Of a DNA stretch of 64,000 bases, positions 1 through 12,240 are shown in pieces; within the stretch, counting starts at the first letter, position 1, and every line of letters begins with the position of its first letter. Under the pieces are notes generated by a model. That model ran no database searches, had not been told where the DNA came from, and saw only the letters and a list, made by a program, of their open reading frames with translations. The stretch spans positions 50,332 to 114,331 of the forward strand of contig NW_022985224.1 in the NCBI RefSeq assembly GCF_010093535.1, given 5' to 3'. This stretch comes from Lindgomyces ingoldianus (lineage: Eukaryota > Ascomycota > Dothideomycetes > Pleosporales > Lindgomycetaceae). The position numbers were made by a program, and so were the translations under genes.

Positions 1-3000
1 CTTACTAAAGCAGTTAACATAGCAGAAGCTAAGTAAGTAAAAGTTAGTAAAAAGCTATAAAAGCTTTAAAGCTTACTAAATAAAACTCTTAAATGCCTAG
101 CTAATTATAAGAATAAAGTTAAAAAACTTAAGGCTGCTACTACACTAGCGCGTAACTAATTATTCCTCTTAGATAGAGCTTATTAAGCGCTAAGGGGCAC
201 ACCTATGCTAACTATACTAAGAAAGTAACTGTAATTTAACCTAGCTACACTAAAAACACCTAACCTCTCTTATATTAGTACTATAAGCTAGGGAGCTAGG
301 CTAAAACTGTTAGCTAAAGCAGAGAATCTGCCTAGGTTTATAGGCAAAAATAATGTTAAATTTAACTACTAGAAAGACCTTCTAATAAGTAAGCTACTTT
401 ATAACATAGACTACTTTATACCTATAGATAGTAACCTTATAAAGAAAAAAAAACACTTAAGTACACTATACTAAAAGTAAAGTAAGTAGTTAAGCGCTAG
501 GTTAACTAGTTCTTTACTTTAAAGCTTAAAAGTAGTAAGGTAAGCTAGTAATAACTAAGAATATTATAAGCTTTTTAAAAAAAAACTTTAAAAATACTAA
601 CTAGTAAATAAAAGCTAAGACTAAGCTTTACTAGCTTAAAATAAAGCTATTTTAGGATTTTAGAAACTTTAAGGCCTAGTTTATGTGCCTTATAAATAAA
701 GCTAAGCTGCTGCTTAAGCAGTAAAAGAATAAGATTTATAACACCTTATTAAGTTAGCTTTAAGTATATATAAAAACTTACTATAATAACTTAATAGTTA
801 GCTTTTTTAATTACATAAAGTAAGCCTACTAGATATTCTTCTTACTATAGAGGTCTGCTGCAGAGTTAAGCGCATAACGCGCGTAGAGAGGTTAAAAGAA
901 GCTTATGCGTTAAAATATTCTTTAACCTACTGCTGCTGCTGCTGCCTTAACAACTCTAGTAACACCCTAAGCATAGGCAGCTTTAATAAAGAATGCTGTA
1001 ACCTGCTACTTATGCTATTAGCTAGAATATATAAGTTATAACTGCCCTTACACCTGCGCTAAGAGTAAGGCTATAGAAGCAGCGCAGGAGCTAGACACTG
1101 TAAGCTCTAGTAAGAATAGTAAATTAAGAAAAGACTTACTTTAAAAAAAGTCTTCTCCCTAGAGTTAATAAACAAAGCGCTAGCATAAAAGCTGCGTAGG
1201 CTGCTATTTAGCAGCAAGCCCTTTATGCTGCCCTGCTGCGTCTCTGCTAGAGGGATTACTGTACGCTTAAATAGTTTTATTAACATAGGGGCTAGCAGCT
1301 ATAATTTAATTTACCTGCAACACCTACAGACAATCTAGAAGCACCTACAGCCTAAGATGCTTAGCATTAAGTCTATTCTTATTATAAAATATAATAATTA
1401 ACTAAATAGATAAGTAGACAAGTACTTTTACACAGATCTAGTAATTAATAGCTACTAGCTGCTTACACTCTTTATCCTCTACAACATAAGCTGTTATAAC
1501 TTAATTATAGGCTGTAAGGTTCTTAAGAAGGCTAGCATCTAGATTAACTATAAGAAATAATTAATTTAGTAGCTAAACAATAATTAAATATAAGACTATA
1601 AGTGTAATATTATTGTCTCTACGCGCAGCGCGTCTCTACAGATTAACTAATCTTATTAAGTAAACACTAACTAATAAGATAAGTTTATAAAGATATTAAA
1701 AATTAATTAATACTAACTTTAATTAACTTAAAAGCATAATTAGTAGTAGAACTTAAAGAAGATAAAAAAGTAACTTAATTTTTAACTAATACCCTTTAGC
1801 GCTAATTAAGTGCGCTAATGTTAACTAGCTGTTTCTAGAAAAGCACTTGCTAAGGTAAGGCTAAAGGTAAACATAATTAATGCTGCTACATTTATGCTAC
1901 ACATAAGGCGCAGAGACATTATAATTAGATATATTAGCGTCTATAAAGTTAATTAACTAATTAAGGACTGCTAAGCACTTATAATAGTTAATTCTAAGAA
2001 TAAGCTCTAACAGCTAATGCTTAAGAAGTTACTATCCCTTGTGTACGCTAAAGCTACACTAGCTTACTTCTTAAAAAGAGACTTAGATAAACTGCTACTG
2101 CACTAACCTAGCGTTAACTATAATATTAAGCTAATAGCAGAGAACACCCTATTAAGCAGCCTGCTATACAGCATGTCTCTAGAGCAGCTTAGGCTAGTTA
2201 AGGACTATCTAGACAACCACCTGCAACGCAGATTTATTACGCATAGTAACACTAGCTACACTTCTTTAGTCTTGTTTACTAAGAAGCTAAAAAAAGGTAA
2301 AAGTTTTATATAAACTATTATAAGCTTAATATAATTATAAAGAAGAACACTTACTTAATACCTCTAATCTAGAAGACGCTTACGCAGCTAGCTGTAGCTA
2401 AGGTCTTTACTAAGCTTAACATATAACAGGCGTTTTATTACATCTAGCTTACTAAAGAGGTTAAGGACCTAACTACCTTCTAAACATGCTATAGTAACTA
2501 TAAGTATTATATGCTGCTCTTTAGACTCTACAATAGCCTTATAACTTTTTAGTAATATATTAATTAGGTTCTACATAGCTTACTTAATAACTTTTATATA
2601 GCCTACCTTAATAACATTCTAATCTACTTAGACAACCCTCTGCAGCATAAGGCACATGTTGCTAAGGTTCTATGTTGTCTGTAAAACACTAGCCTGTAAA
2701 TTAACTTTAAAAAAAGTAAATTTATAGTTACTAAAATAAAATTTCTAGGTTTTATTATTAGCATAAATAAAATCTATAAGGACCTTACTAAAGTAGCTGC
2801 TGTCTAAGACTAGCCTATACTAACCTTAATTAAGAGCCTACAGTTGTTCCTAGAGTTCTGCAACTTCTACTGCGCCTTTCTTAAAGACTATAGTTGCATT
2901 ATACAGCTACTTACAAAGCTACTTAAGTGTGGCGCCTAGCATCTTTTAAAAGAGCATAAGTTAGCTATGTTTAAGCGCGCTAAGAACTTTATGCTGTTAA

Positions 3001-5213
3001 ATAATATCTTTACGCACTACTTACTAGATTGTAAGATGTGTATAAAGACTAATGTAAGTAACAAAGTTATTATAAAAGTACTATTACAGCTGTAGGATAA
3101 CAGCATCTAGCGCCCTATAGTGTTCTACTCTAAGACTATAAGCCTACTGCAGATAAACTATAATATATATAATAAAAAGATGCTTATAGTTATCTAAGGC
3201 CTATAAAAGTAGTAAGCGTAGCTAATAGGCCTATAATAAAATAAGCTATTTACAGTAATTACTAACTACTAAGCTCTTAAGTACTTTGCTGTTAAGCGTA
3301 AGCTTACCTCTTACTAGATGTAATAAGCTATGCTAATAGCAGACTTTAACCTTACGCTAACCTACTGCCTAGGCACTGCTAACGTTGTTACAGATACGCT
3401 GTTAAGAAAGTAAGAGAAGCTTAAAACATAAAAAAAAAAAAATAAGGCTGCTTATACACACTCTTTTCTAAGCTAAAAGTAGATTAGTATTAGTCTTATT
3501 ACTTAATTACGCGCTGCTCTGTAGAGCACCCCTTTACTAAATAAAAAGCTTATAAAGCTACTGCTAATAAATTAACTATATAAGCTTATTAATTAAATCT
3601 TAGATACTAATTAGAATTATAAAAGCTTATAATACTGCTATAATAAAGTGTAGGATCCTAGCTTATAATAAAAGCTTAACACTAAGAGCCTACTACTAAA
3701 GAAAGAGAAGCTTATAGTTCTAGCTATCTAGTTTCTAAGGACCTACTTTATCTGCGCTGTTTATGCAACACAACTTACTGCACATTCTAGGACTAGAAAA
3801 ATAACTAAGCTGCTATGTAAGTAGTACTACTAGCTAAGCATAAGCTAAAACATTAAGACCTATATTAGCGCCTATAAGGCTTATTAGTAGAGCTATATCT
3901 TTTAAAACAAGACCTTAGGGCTTTTTAAGCTACTACTAATACTTAAGTAAGTATAGTAAAATATCTTTATAAATTTTAAGTTGTTCCTACTTAATTAAGC
4001 TAGCTATAATAACGCGTTTATTATAGTAGACTGTCTAAGCAAGTGCTGCTTTTTACTACTATACTATAAGACTATTACTGCTGTAGGGGCTATAGACCTA
4101 TACTATTGCTATATCTAGCGTGTTTATAGACCCCCTTAATTAATTATCTTTAACTGCAGACTATAGTTTACCTCTACATTTATAGACAAGCTTTGCTGCC
4201 TTACTAGTGTTAAATAAAAGCTTTTTACACCCTACTATCCTTAGACTAACAGTAATATAAAGGTGCTAAATTAGTATATTAACTAGCAACTGTGTCTATT
4301 TGTTAATTACTTCTAAGACAACTAGTTAGACCTGCTGCCCTACATAGACTAGGCTTAAGCATCTTTACTGCACAAGATAATAAGGTTATTACTGTTTAAA
4401 ATTAAGTTTAGCTATTATCTAACACACTACTAGGACTAAAAGGCATGTATAAGACACTTACTAACTGCGCTAAAGCAGATTTTACGTAAAGAGGCTTAGA
4501 GCTATGCTAAGCTCTACTACAACACTATATAACAAGTAATTAAGATTATAAGAAAGGGCATTACTTAAGCCTAAAAGCAGTAAGCAGCTTAGGTAAATAA
4601 AAAGTAGCATAAGCCTAACTTTATAGTAGGTAATAAAGTATATGTAACCTTTAAGGGCTTTACTATAGGGCGCCCTAGCTAGAAGCTTAACTAGCAGATG
4701 TATAGGCCCTATCTAATTATAGGCATAAGAGGTTATTTGTACTAGCTTAAGCTCCTTTTATACATAAAAATGCACAACATCTTCTACGCAGACTGCCTAT
4801 AGCAGGCAGCACCTACAACGCTGCTAGGTTAGGTTAAGCTTCTAAAAAAGCTAATTAAGGTTAACAGTTACCCTAAGTAGCAGGTTTAGAACATCCTAGA
4901 TAGTTACGTCTACTACAGGCGTCTCTAATACTAAGCCTTATAGGTAGGCTATAATTCTAACCCTACCTAGTATAATGCTAACAGATTCCTTAGAGCTCTG
5001 CATAAGGTAAGGGACTTCTACTAAGCATATCCTACTAAGCCTAGTCTGCTAGCGCAACTAGACGCCTAGTTGCAAGCGTATAAAAAAGGCAAAGATATAA
5101 AACTTATAAAAGTTAATAATTAACTTACGCTAGAGTCTTAACTAGTTTAAAGACTAACATAGAGGCGCTAAACTACCTAGTTTTAGAGATAAGACTGCCT
5201 TAGAAGGGGGTGA
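1..5213 (+). mobile_element. Gypsy-B: RIP-mutated Ty3/gypsy chromovirus, internal region
   Basis: The 5' end lies outside the window. Read on the + strand through many stops, the domains come in gypsy order. A gag zinc knuckle at about 1004-1045 keeps the CX2CX4-X4C spacing with Tyr at the His position. The reverse transcriptase at 2604-2660 reads YLNNILIY where YVDDILIY is expected, so both catalytic Asp are Asn. The RT/RNase H connection at about 2738-2880 reads KFLGFIIS and LFLEFCNFY. RNase H near 3120 reads VFYSKTIS. The integrase core near 3985-4040 reads ASYNNAFIIVDCLSK. A chromodomain-type tail around 4960-5040 resembles WY-x-A-x-NF...LR-x-FH. A purine run (agaaggggg, 5202-5210) precedes the LTR. 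CpA is depleted and TpA very abundant. The family differs from Gypsy-A in LTR sequence. Confidence 0.9.
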
Positions 5214-5488
5214 TGTAACAGTCCTACGCAGAGAGCTCTGTCGCGCGTCACATAACAAGCTGCCTGTGCAGCTAATTAGGATATAAAGGGTGCAACTAGC
5301 GCAATGCTATTAGTTTGCTTAGCGCTAGCGTCCTTGCTAGCGTCTTAGCGCTGTGAGCACTTCTTCTGCAGAGCTGCCCTTAAAGCTCCCTTTCTCCTCT
5401 CTATCTTAGTGTAGCTAAAATAGAGCCGACCTACTCTGCTATGCTTCCCTAGCTCCATACAGTAGTAGAGACAGTGCTTGTCATTACA
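5214..5488 (+). repeat. 3' LTR of Gypsy-B
   Basis: This 275-bp segment starts TGTAACAG and ends TCATTACA, so it has TG...CA ends inside a short TGTAA/TTACA inverted repeat. It follows directly after the purine run that closes the chromodomain region of the gypsy element. It holds a TATA-like stretch (gatataaagg, about 5280). It is clearly more GC-rich than the element body, with intact CpG and CpA, so it escaped much of the RIP. The right flank is copia-like sequence. The left LTR is outside the window, so no LTR pair or target duplication can be checked. Confidence 0.75.
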
Positions 5489-8400
5489 AAGACCTTATTA
5501 TATAAAGCTATTACTTTATACATCTAAGACTTTAAAAGTTACTTTAAGAAAAAAAATAATTTGTATAATGTAAAGAAAATAAAATAAAAAAGTAAGAATG
5601 CTAAAAAAGCTGTTAACTACTTTACCTCTACTACCTATTTACACTATGCAACAGAAAAGGACATCTATAGCATTAAACTTAAAGAATATGCTAAGCAGTT
5701 TATTCTTAATAACTAATACTATATAGTTTACTAAGGCAAACTATAAGACATAGGCGTAGTAAAGATCTTTACTATTAGTAAGTTCTAACTTAAGGTGTAT
5801 ATATAAAAGAACTTATGTATAAAAATTAATTAGACACTTAGCTAAATAAATATTAGCTTTAAAAGCTAGACACTAAAGAGATTAATTAGTACTATATAAA
5901 TCTAGAACCTAATTAGTCTAGTTATATACTACATCTTAGAGACTTTAACACTATTTTTACTATTACTAGTAGATGCTAACTAACTTAGGGCATACTTTAA
6001 TAACATTTTAAATGTTATTATATATAAAGATAAAACTACTATTTTTATTATATAAAAATAAAAACACTTTTTTTTTAATATTAGTAAAAAAAAATCTATG
6101 TCTTTTTTTACTAAATTAAAACTTTACTGCCTCTACTACTAATTTAGACACCCCTACATAGAGAGACTCTAAAAAATGCTAACTAGCGCTAGCTATAACA
6201 TTAATGCTGTAGTGCTAGAAAAAATTAAAAAGTTTTGCTACCTCTACTAATTATATAACTAGGCTTTATAAAGATTTAAGTTTATAATTAAGAATAACAC
6301 TTACTTTAACTATAAAGTTATTATTAATGTTATGTAAATTAATAATAAAGATGTCTTATATATTATTAATATAGACATATTATTTTAGGCTGCTACATTC
6401 CTAAAATCTATATCTACACAAGATACCTAGGATGTACTATGTAAATGCTAGATTAACACTTATTAAGAACTTCTAAACTATATTATGCATAACCTTAGTA
6501 TAAACTTTACTTTAAAAGATTTTTAAGCTTATATAAAGATTATAGAAGCTATATGTAGGTAGATGCCTATAAAAGTATATTAAGTAGTTAGAAAAGTTAA
6601 GCGCGCATATGCACCTCTTTAATAAGTGTTTAACATTCTAAAGACTAAGCTAAGTAACTATACAAATAATAAGGCTATTTTATAAATAGTAGTTAAGGCT
6701 CTAAATAACACAGCTAGCCTACACAGTCTAGTACCTACACTGCTAGTCTTTAGAGCATACCTAAGAATTAACTTAAACTTTTTACTATTACTAAACATTA
6801 TTGCATAAGCAAGCGCTGTATAAAAGGTAATAAAAATACTTTAAAAAGACTATATAAAAGTAAACATTAATTATATAATTAACACTTATAATAGCTTTAT
6901 AACATATAAAGTTCTTAACTTCTCTTTTAGCTTAGAGATTATAGCATAAAGAGAGAAAAAAGGCTAGACTAGCCTATACAAGATTAAGAGCATTAAAAAA
7001 AGAGATGTTATTATTAAAAAAAAAATAGCCTACTAAAGCTCTAATATACACAGGTTAAACTATACTATAAAAAAAAAAGATAACCTACTTATAATAGATA
7101 ACCTAGATAAACTAATTTTTATATAAAAAGATTTTTTTAAAAAAAAAAAAAAATTAGCTTTATAAGAATATTATAAAGGCAGAACTAAAGCTTACTATAG
7201 ACTAAGCCTCTTAAAATAGCAATGCTGCACTAGTGCAAAGAGAAGATATAAATACTAGAAAAAGTAAAAAGTAAAGGAAACTTATATAAAGTCTAGACTA
7301 GGTATTTCTAACCTAGAAGAAAAAAGATAATTAAGCCTTATCTATTAAGCTTTATATAAATAGTGTAATTACTACACCTAAAAAACTATTTAAAAAATTA
7401 AACTGTATAAAGATAAACACCTTAATTACTAATAGCACTTTTAAGGTTATAGTGTATAACTTAATAAAGTATAAAAGTTAGATTTTTAACTTTTACTTTA
7501 TATAAAAAGTAAAAGGTAAAATAACTTAACTATATAAAAAATCCTGCCTAGTGTTTACAAGCTACTTAAATAAAAAAATAAAAAATCTTTACCTAGTTAC
7601 TAACTATCTAAAGAATAAGCTAGAAACTACTTTTAGCTATAAAAGTAAGCCTAAAAGCTATGTATAAAATGCATTTTAAACTGTGTAATATTATATAAGT
7701 ATATATTTAATTAATAAATAAGCTTATGCGCACACTATACATAAAGCTACTAAAGAAGATGCGCTAGAGCTTTCTACTAAATATAATACTCTAGGTTGTA
7801 TAACTTTTGTATAAAGCTGCTAAATTAGGACTATATTAGTTTAAAACATACTATAACTACTATAAAAAAAAGCTGCGCATGCACATCTTTTTATATAACT
7901 TCTACTTTTTAATTACTAATAAAGAAAAGCACACTTTTAGTATTACTAGCTTATAAATAAATAACACTTTAAGCATTATAATAAAGAATTTTATGTAAAA
8001 AGAAAAAAAGAAACTATAAAAAGTAAAGTTTTATGTAAAAAGTAAAACTATTTTAGTAAAAAAGTAGCTTATTAAGTTTAATAGTAAAAGAATTAAACTT
8101 ACACATAACATAGTAGTTTTTACTTAAAAAAGATAAGTAAGCTACTTTTATATAATTAACCTAGAAAATAAAAATGCTGTATAATAATATGTTAAGTAAT
8201 ATATAAAAAGAGTATATATTACATTTATATGTTAACTAGAGGCAGCATTTAACCTATTTATTACTGCATAAACTATAGACCTTTTATATAATAATATTAA
8301 CACACTTAACATATAAATCTAATAGTAGATAGATAATAGTAAGCATAGTCTTACTTTTCTACTATTATAGCTTAATTATGTAAAGCTGTTTATTTTTATA

Positions 8401-9030
8401 AATAAATTATTTACTAATAATAAAAACTTTAGCTTATAGCTAAGATTTTTAATTATATTAAGTAATAAAAACTATATAAAGTAAAGTAACTACTTTAAAA
8501 TACTAGGTAACATTATACACTAGAATTCTACTAAGTGTAAAAAAGTAACTAGAAGTGTCTTTACTAGTAAACTATATAAAATAGTTAGAGAGTTTAATAA
8601 TATAATTACACTTAGTATAACTTTATAGTAAATTATATAAACACTTAAACTACTACTAATTTTAGTAGTAATTTATATAGATTTAAAGTCTTTATATAAT
8701 TACTTTATTAAGCTAGGCACCACTAGTAAAAAGTAATTTATAATTAACATTATATTACTCTATAAATTATATAAGAAAAGAGAAATTACTAAAATTAAGT
8801 AAATTAATAGTAAAAATAACTTAGTAAATGTATATATAAAAAAACACTAAACTAAGCTTTTTAATTATTAGTTCTAACTAACTACCTCTCTGTCTAGATA
8901 AAAGCATCTATAGACTAGCTAGATCCTGTGCGCAAAGATGCCTTAGACTAACTAGACTAATAACACTTTTATATAAGGCCTATTTTTTTTTTTTATATTA
9001 TACACACTTATTTTTCTTATTATAAAGATC
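5489..9030 (+). mobile_element. RIP-mutated Ty1/copia retrotransposon remnant
   Basis: The 3' part is recognisable on the + strand across stops. RT/RNase H linker residues LEAAFNL...TIDLLYNNINTLN occur at about 8240-8310. An RNase H start reading KLFIFINKLFTNNKNF, where VDGSFANNKD is expected, lies at about 8388-8432. GNIIH-x-NSTKCK-x-VTRSV follows at 8507-8565, then LVVIYIDLKSLYNYFIKLGT at about 8663-8722. The order and spacing are those of copia RNase H, and the first catalytic Asp is Asn through G-to-A change. Upstream, 5.5-7.8 kb is equally AT-rich and probably holds gag and integrase, but I could not align it. The outer limits are approximate; the left limit is set by the Gypsy-B LTR. 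Confidence 0.75.
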
Positions 9031-9600
9031 TGTTACTGCTAGCACTGTATAAAAAAAAAAGAGCTAGAGGATTATATAGTAGAGCTTAGAAAGTAAAAGA
9101 TAAAAAAAAGAAAAGCTATTTATATAGCGCAACTAGCCTATTCTAACGCACAGCATTACTAAGGTAAGTCCTAATAAATAAAGGTAGGGTAAAGGTAGAA
9201 CATAATTAGATAGACCTACATAGACAGAAGAAAGGTAACGCGTATAAAAGGTAACTCTTTAGATAAAAAAAAAGTTACTAGTGTTTATACATAGTAGCAG
9301 TGTTGTAGCCTAGATATAAGCAATTGCGCATAAGCAGAATTACATATCTATGTTATATAATGCTTATGTGTAAACCTTTATGCACAAATATTTAAATATC
9401 CCTCTTTTCCTTTATACAGAGGAAAGATAAGAGTAATAGAACTAGAAACATGTTGCCCTTACTTTACCTACCTTGTACACTGTGCACACTGTACACCACT
9501 TTTACTCTTGCTACTTAAGTGCTTATACTATAAGCAGCTAGCTGTTAGAGCCTATTTAACAATAAAAAATATATAGCATAAAAAAACATAGTATATAAAA
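9031..9600. other. AT-rich repeat-derived stretch, possibly the copia 3' LTR
   Basis: It follows the copia RNase H end. It begins near a TGTTACTG (about 9031) and ends near TTTAACA (about 9562), which would suit an LTR, but no second copy is present to confirm it. It is less RIP-mutated than the flanks and holds a short internal mirror (gtacactgtgcacactgtacac, around 9475-9496, given as two overlapping pieces gtacactgtgcac and gtgcacactgtac). No gene is visible. Confidence 0.35.
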
Positions 9601-10070
9601 AGATATAAAATAGATTATAGTAATTAACAACAATTTACAGCAATTTATAGTAATTTATAGTAATTTACATTCATTTACAGCAATTAACAGTAAGTTACAG
9701 CAATTTACAGCAAATCACTACAAATTATCGCAAAGTATAGCAAATTGCAGAAAACTATAGCAAATTGCAGTAAATTAAAGCGAATTGTAGAATATACTAG
9801 TAAATTACAATAGGCTATAGTAAATTAAAGCTAAATATAGTAAACAATAGTAAATTACTATAAAGCATAGTAAATACTAAAGAATTTAAATATATTATAA
9901 TAGTATAACTGTAGTAACTTCTACTTAGCTAGAGTAAATTAAGAAGACAGTAGTAGATTATAGTATATTATAGCAAACTATAGTACATTGTAGTAAACTA
10001 TAGTAAAATATAGTAAAATATTTAAAGAGCTATTAAAATATAGAAAACTATTAAAACTGTTATAACTTTT
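9601..10070. repeat. Degenerate tandem repeat, about 10-11-bp unit
   Basis: Roughly 40 imperfect copies of a unit like tagtaaattac / cagcaatttac run head to tail. The early part (9620-9780) keeps CAGCAATTTACAG-like copies. Later copies drift to TAGTAAATTA, with C-to-T and G-to-A changes. No reading frame is plausible. It grades into a second, longer-period repeat near 10.1 kb. Confidence 0.8.
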
Positions 10071-10632
10071 AAATTAAGTTAAGGTATTAAACTAAGTTAA
10101 AGTATAAAATAAAAATATATATATTAAAAAAAGCTATAAAATAAAATATATATAAAATAAAAAAGTTGTAGTAAAAAAAAATAAAGTAGAAAGATAACTA
10201 TAGTATAAAAAAAAGTATAGAATAAAATAAATAAAAGTAAAAAAAAGTATAAGTTAGTATAAAGAAAAATTAGCATAAAAAATATAGTATAAAAAAAGCA
10301 TAGTATAAAAACTATAGTATATAGAAAGATATAGTACTAAAGAATATAGTATAAAAAATGCTATAAAAAATAGTATAAAGTAAAATATAATAAAAAAATA
10401 TATTATAAAAAAAATATAGCATAAAAAAATGTAGCATATAGTAAAGTATAAAATAAAGAAAGATATAGTGTAAAAAGAAAACATAGTATAAAAAAAACTA
10501 TAGCATTAAAAAATAGTAAAAAGTAAAATATAGTATGTAAAATATAGTATAAAAAACATGTAGTATAAAAAAACATAGTAAAGACATAAATATAGTATAA
10601 AAAAAGTATAGTATATAGTTAGTAAAGTATAG
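10071..10632. repeat. Degenerate minisatellite, unit about tatagtataaaaaa
   Basis: The sequence is almost only A, T and G on the + strand and repeats a 13-17-bp motif built on ATAGTATAAAAAA. The long Phe/Tyr/Ile-rich reading frame on the - strand here is a by-product of the repeat and has no protein-like composition. The field ends where the 364-bp repeat begins. Confidence 0.8.
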
Positions 10633-11361
10633 TAACGTACTTTACAGGCGAGTTGCTTACACACCTAAGTTGCTTACTTTTGCTAAGACTCTACCCTAAA
10701 AAACTTTATTATAGCCTATAACAACCTGCTCTAGCACTATATAGTACAGTATAGCCTAGAATATTATTTAGATACTACTTCTACTTCTTACTTACACATT
10801 TGCGTGTTATGCCTAGTCTAATTACACTATCTGCAGCGCCTTTAAAATAGCTTACCTACTTTAGCTTACACTTACTTCTTTACCTTCTTTTTATTACTGC
10901 GCACTTTAAACTTCTTTAAAGCTGTTAAGTGTAGGCTTTTTTAAATTATTAAGGTCTTTTCTGCTTTAATCTACTTTCTTTTATATAATTTATGTTATAA
11001 CGTACTTCACAGGCGAGTTGCTTACACACCTAAGTCGCTTACTTTTGCTAAGACCCCACCCTAATAAACTCTATTATAGCCTATAACAACCTGCTTTAGC
11101 ACTATATAGTACAGTACAGCCTAGAATATTATTTAGATACTACTTTTACTTCTTACTTATACATTTGCGTGTTATGCCTAGTCTAATTGCACTATCTGTA
11201 GCGCCTTTAGAATAGCTTACTTACTTTAGCTTACACTTGCTTTTTTACCTTCTTTTTATTACTGCGCGCTTTAAACTCCTTTAGAGCTATTAAGTATAGG
11301 CCTTTTTAAATTATTAAGGTCTTTTCTACCTTAATTTACTTTTTTTTATGTAATTTACATT
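10633..11361. repeat. Two direct copies of a 364-bp unit carrying the foldback-element end
   Basis: Copy 1 begins at 10633 and copy 2 at 10997; both start taacgtactt(t/c)acaggcg and stay aligned to about 11361. The first ~57 bp of each unit are the same terminal sequence as the foldback elements at 18300, 59322, 60421, 60954 and 62053. After ctaagac the interior is unrelated to theirs. No inverted partner end is visible before the Gypsy-A LTR at 11923. They look like two tandem left ends of a related TIR transposon, differing from each other mainly by transitions. Confidence 0.75.
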
Positions 11362-11922
11362 ACATAGCAGCCTTATTAGCTATTTAAAGTTTAGTAATTT
11401 TTTATTACACTAACACTAGCTTATGTATAATTATTACTACTTTTTTTAAAACCTTTTTAAACACTTTAACTATAAAAGTTAGTAAACTATTTATATGCTT
11501 TTAAATTTTTATTTTTATAAGCATTAATTATAACTTAAGTTTTAAAGTATTACTTAGAGTTTACAACTACTAGGGCTTCTTATATATAAGTAGTAGTAGT
11601 AATAAAGTGCGTAACTTTACATTAAGGCCTATTATAACTTATTATAAGTTAAAAAGAACTAATTTAGCACTTTAAAACTTTTTTTAAATATTACTAACTA
11701 CATAAGGTTTTTAGCTTAGTGCTTATATACTTTTTTTAAAGAAGTAAAACAACCTACATTAAGTAGCTATAAAAAGTGTAATAAGTAAAAAAGTATATAA
11801 ATAGTAATAATTTTATTATTTTTATAGTATTACTAAAAATAAAGTAAGTTATAGCTCTTATAGCTGTTAATAACTAGTAGATAGTAGCTACTAATAGTAC
11901 ACTTCTTTATATACGCATTAAA
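11362..11922. other. AT-rich RIP-mutated filler between repeat unit and Gypsy-A
   Basis: Heavily AT-rich with no ORF or motif I can assign. It may be the interior of the transposon whose end is duplicated at 10633-11361. No transposase motif could be read on either strand. Confidence 0.4.
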
Positions 11923-12240
11923 TGTCACGGTATCCTCCCCGGATCCCAGACATAACTATATTAGACGCGTACTAGAGTATTATTAGTGCACGTCTAACAC
12001 AAACACAACACAACATAGACATAAACTTAAGCATAAACTACTTTAACACTAACTAAACCTAAAATAAGCTTAATTTATACCTAAAGTGCTTAGACTTTTA
12101 AGCTAAGTATTTAATTACTAATTTCTTTTTAAACCTTTTTATTTCTTACATAACATTTTATACCTACTATAATACCTTACATAGTAATTAAACTAGACCT
12201 CTGTAAAGCTCTATAACCTTACTTATACATAATTATAACA
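11923..12240 (+). repeat. 5' LTR of Gypsy-A copy 1
   Basis: 318 bp, TGTCACGGTATCC...ATTATAACA. The first 60 bp keep CCCCGGATCCC unmutated. It matches the other family LTRs at 17265, 43344, 43796 (inverted), 49143 (inverted), 51002, 56662 and 62483 (inverted) along its whole length, differing almost only by transitions. Confidence 0.95.

Noticed and set aside
9601..10070. CRISPR-like array
   Set aside because: The units are contiguous with no spacers, and the sequence is eukaryotic.
10254..10484. 76-codon frame on the - strand, Phe/Ile/Tyr-rich
   Set aside because: It is a by-product of the ATAGTATAAAAAA minisatellite; low complexity and no start context.
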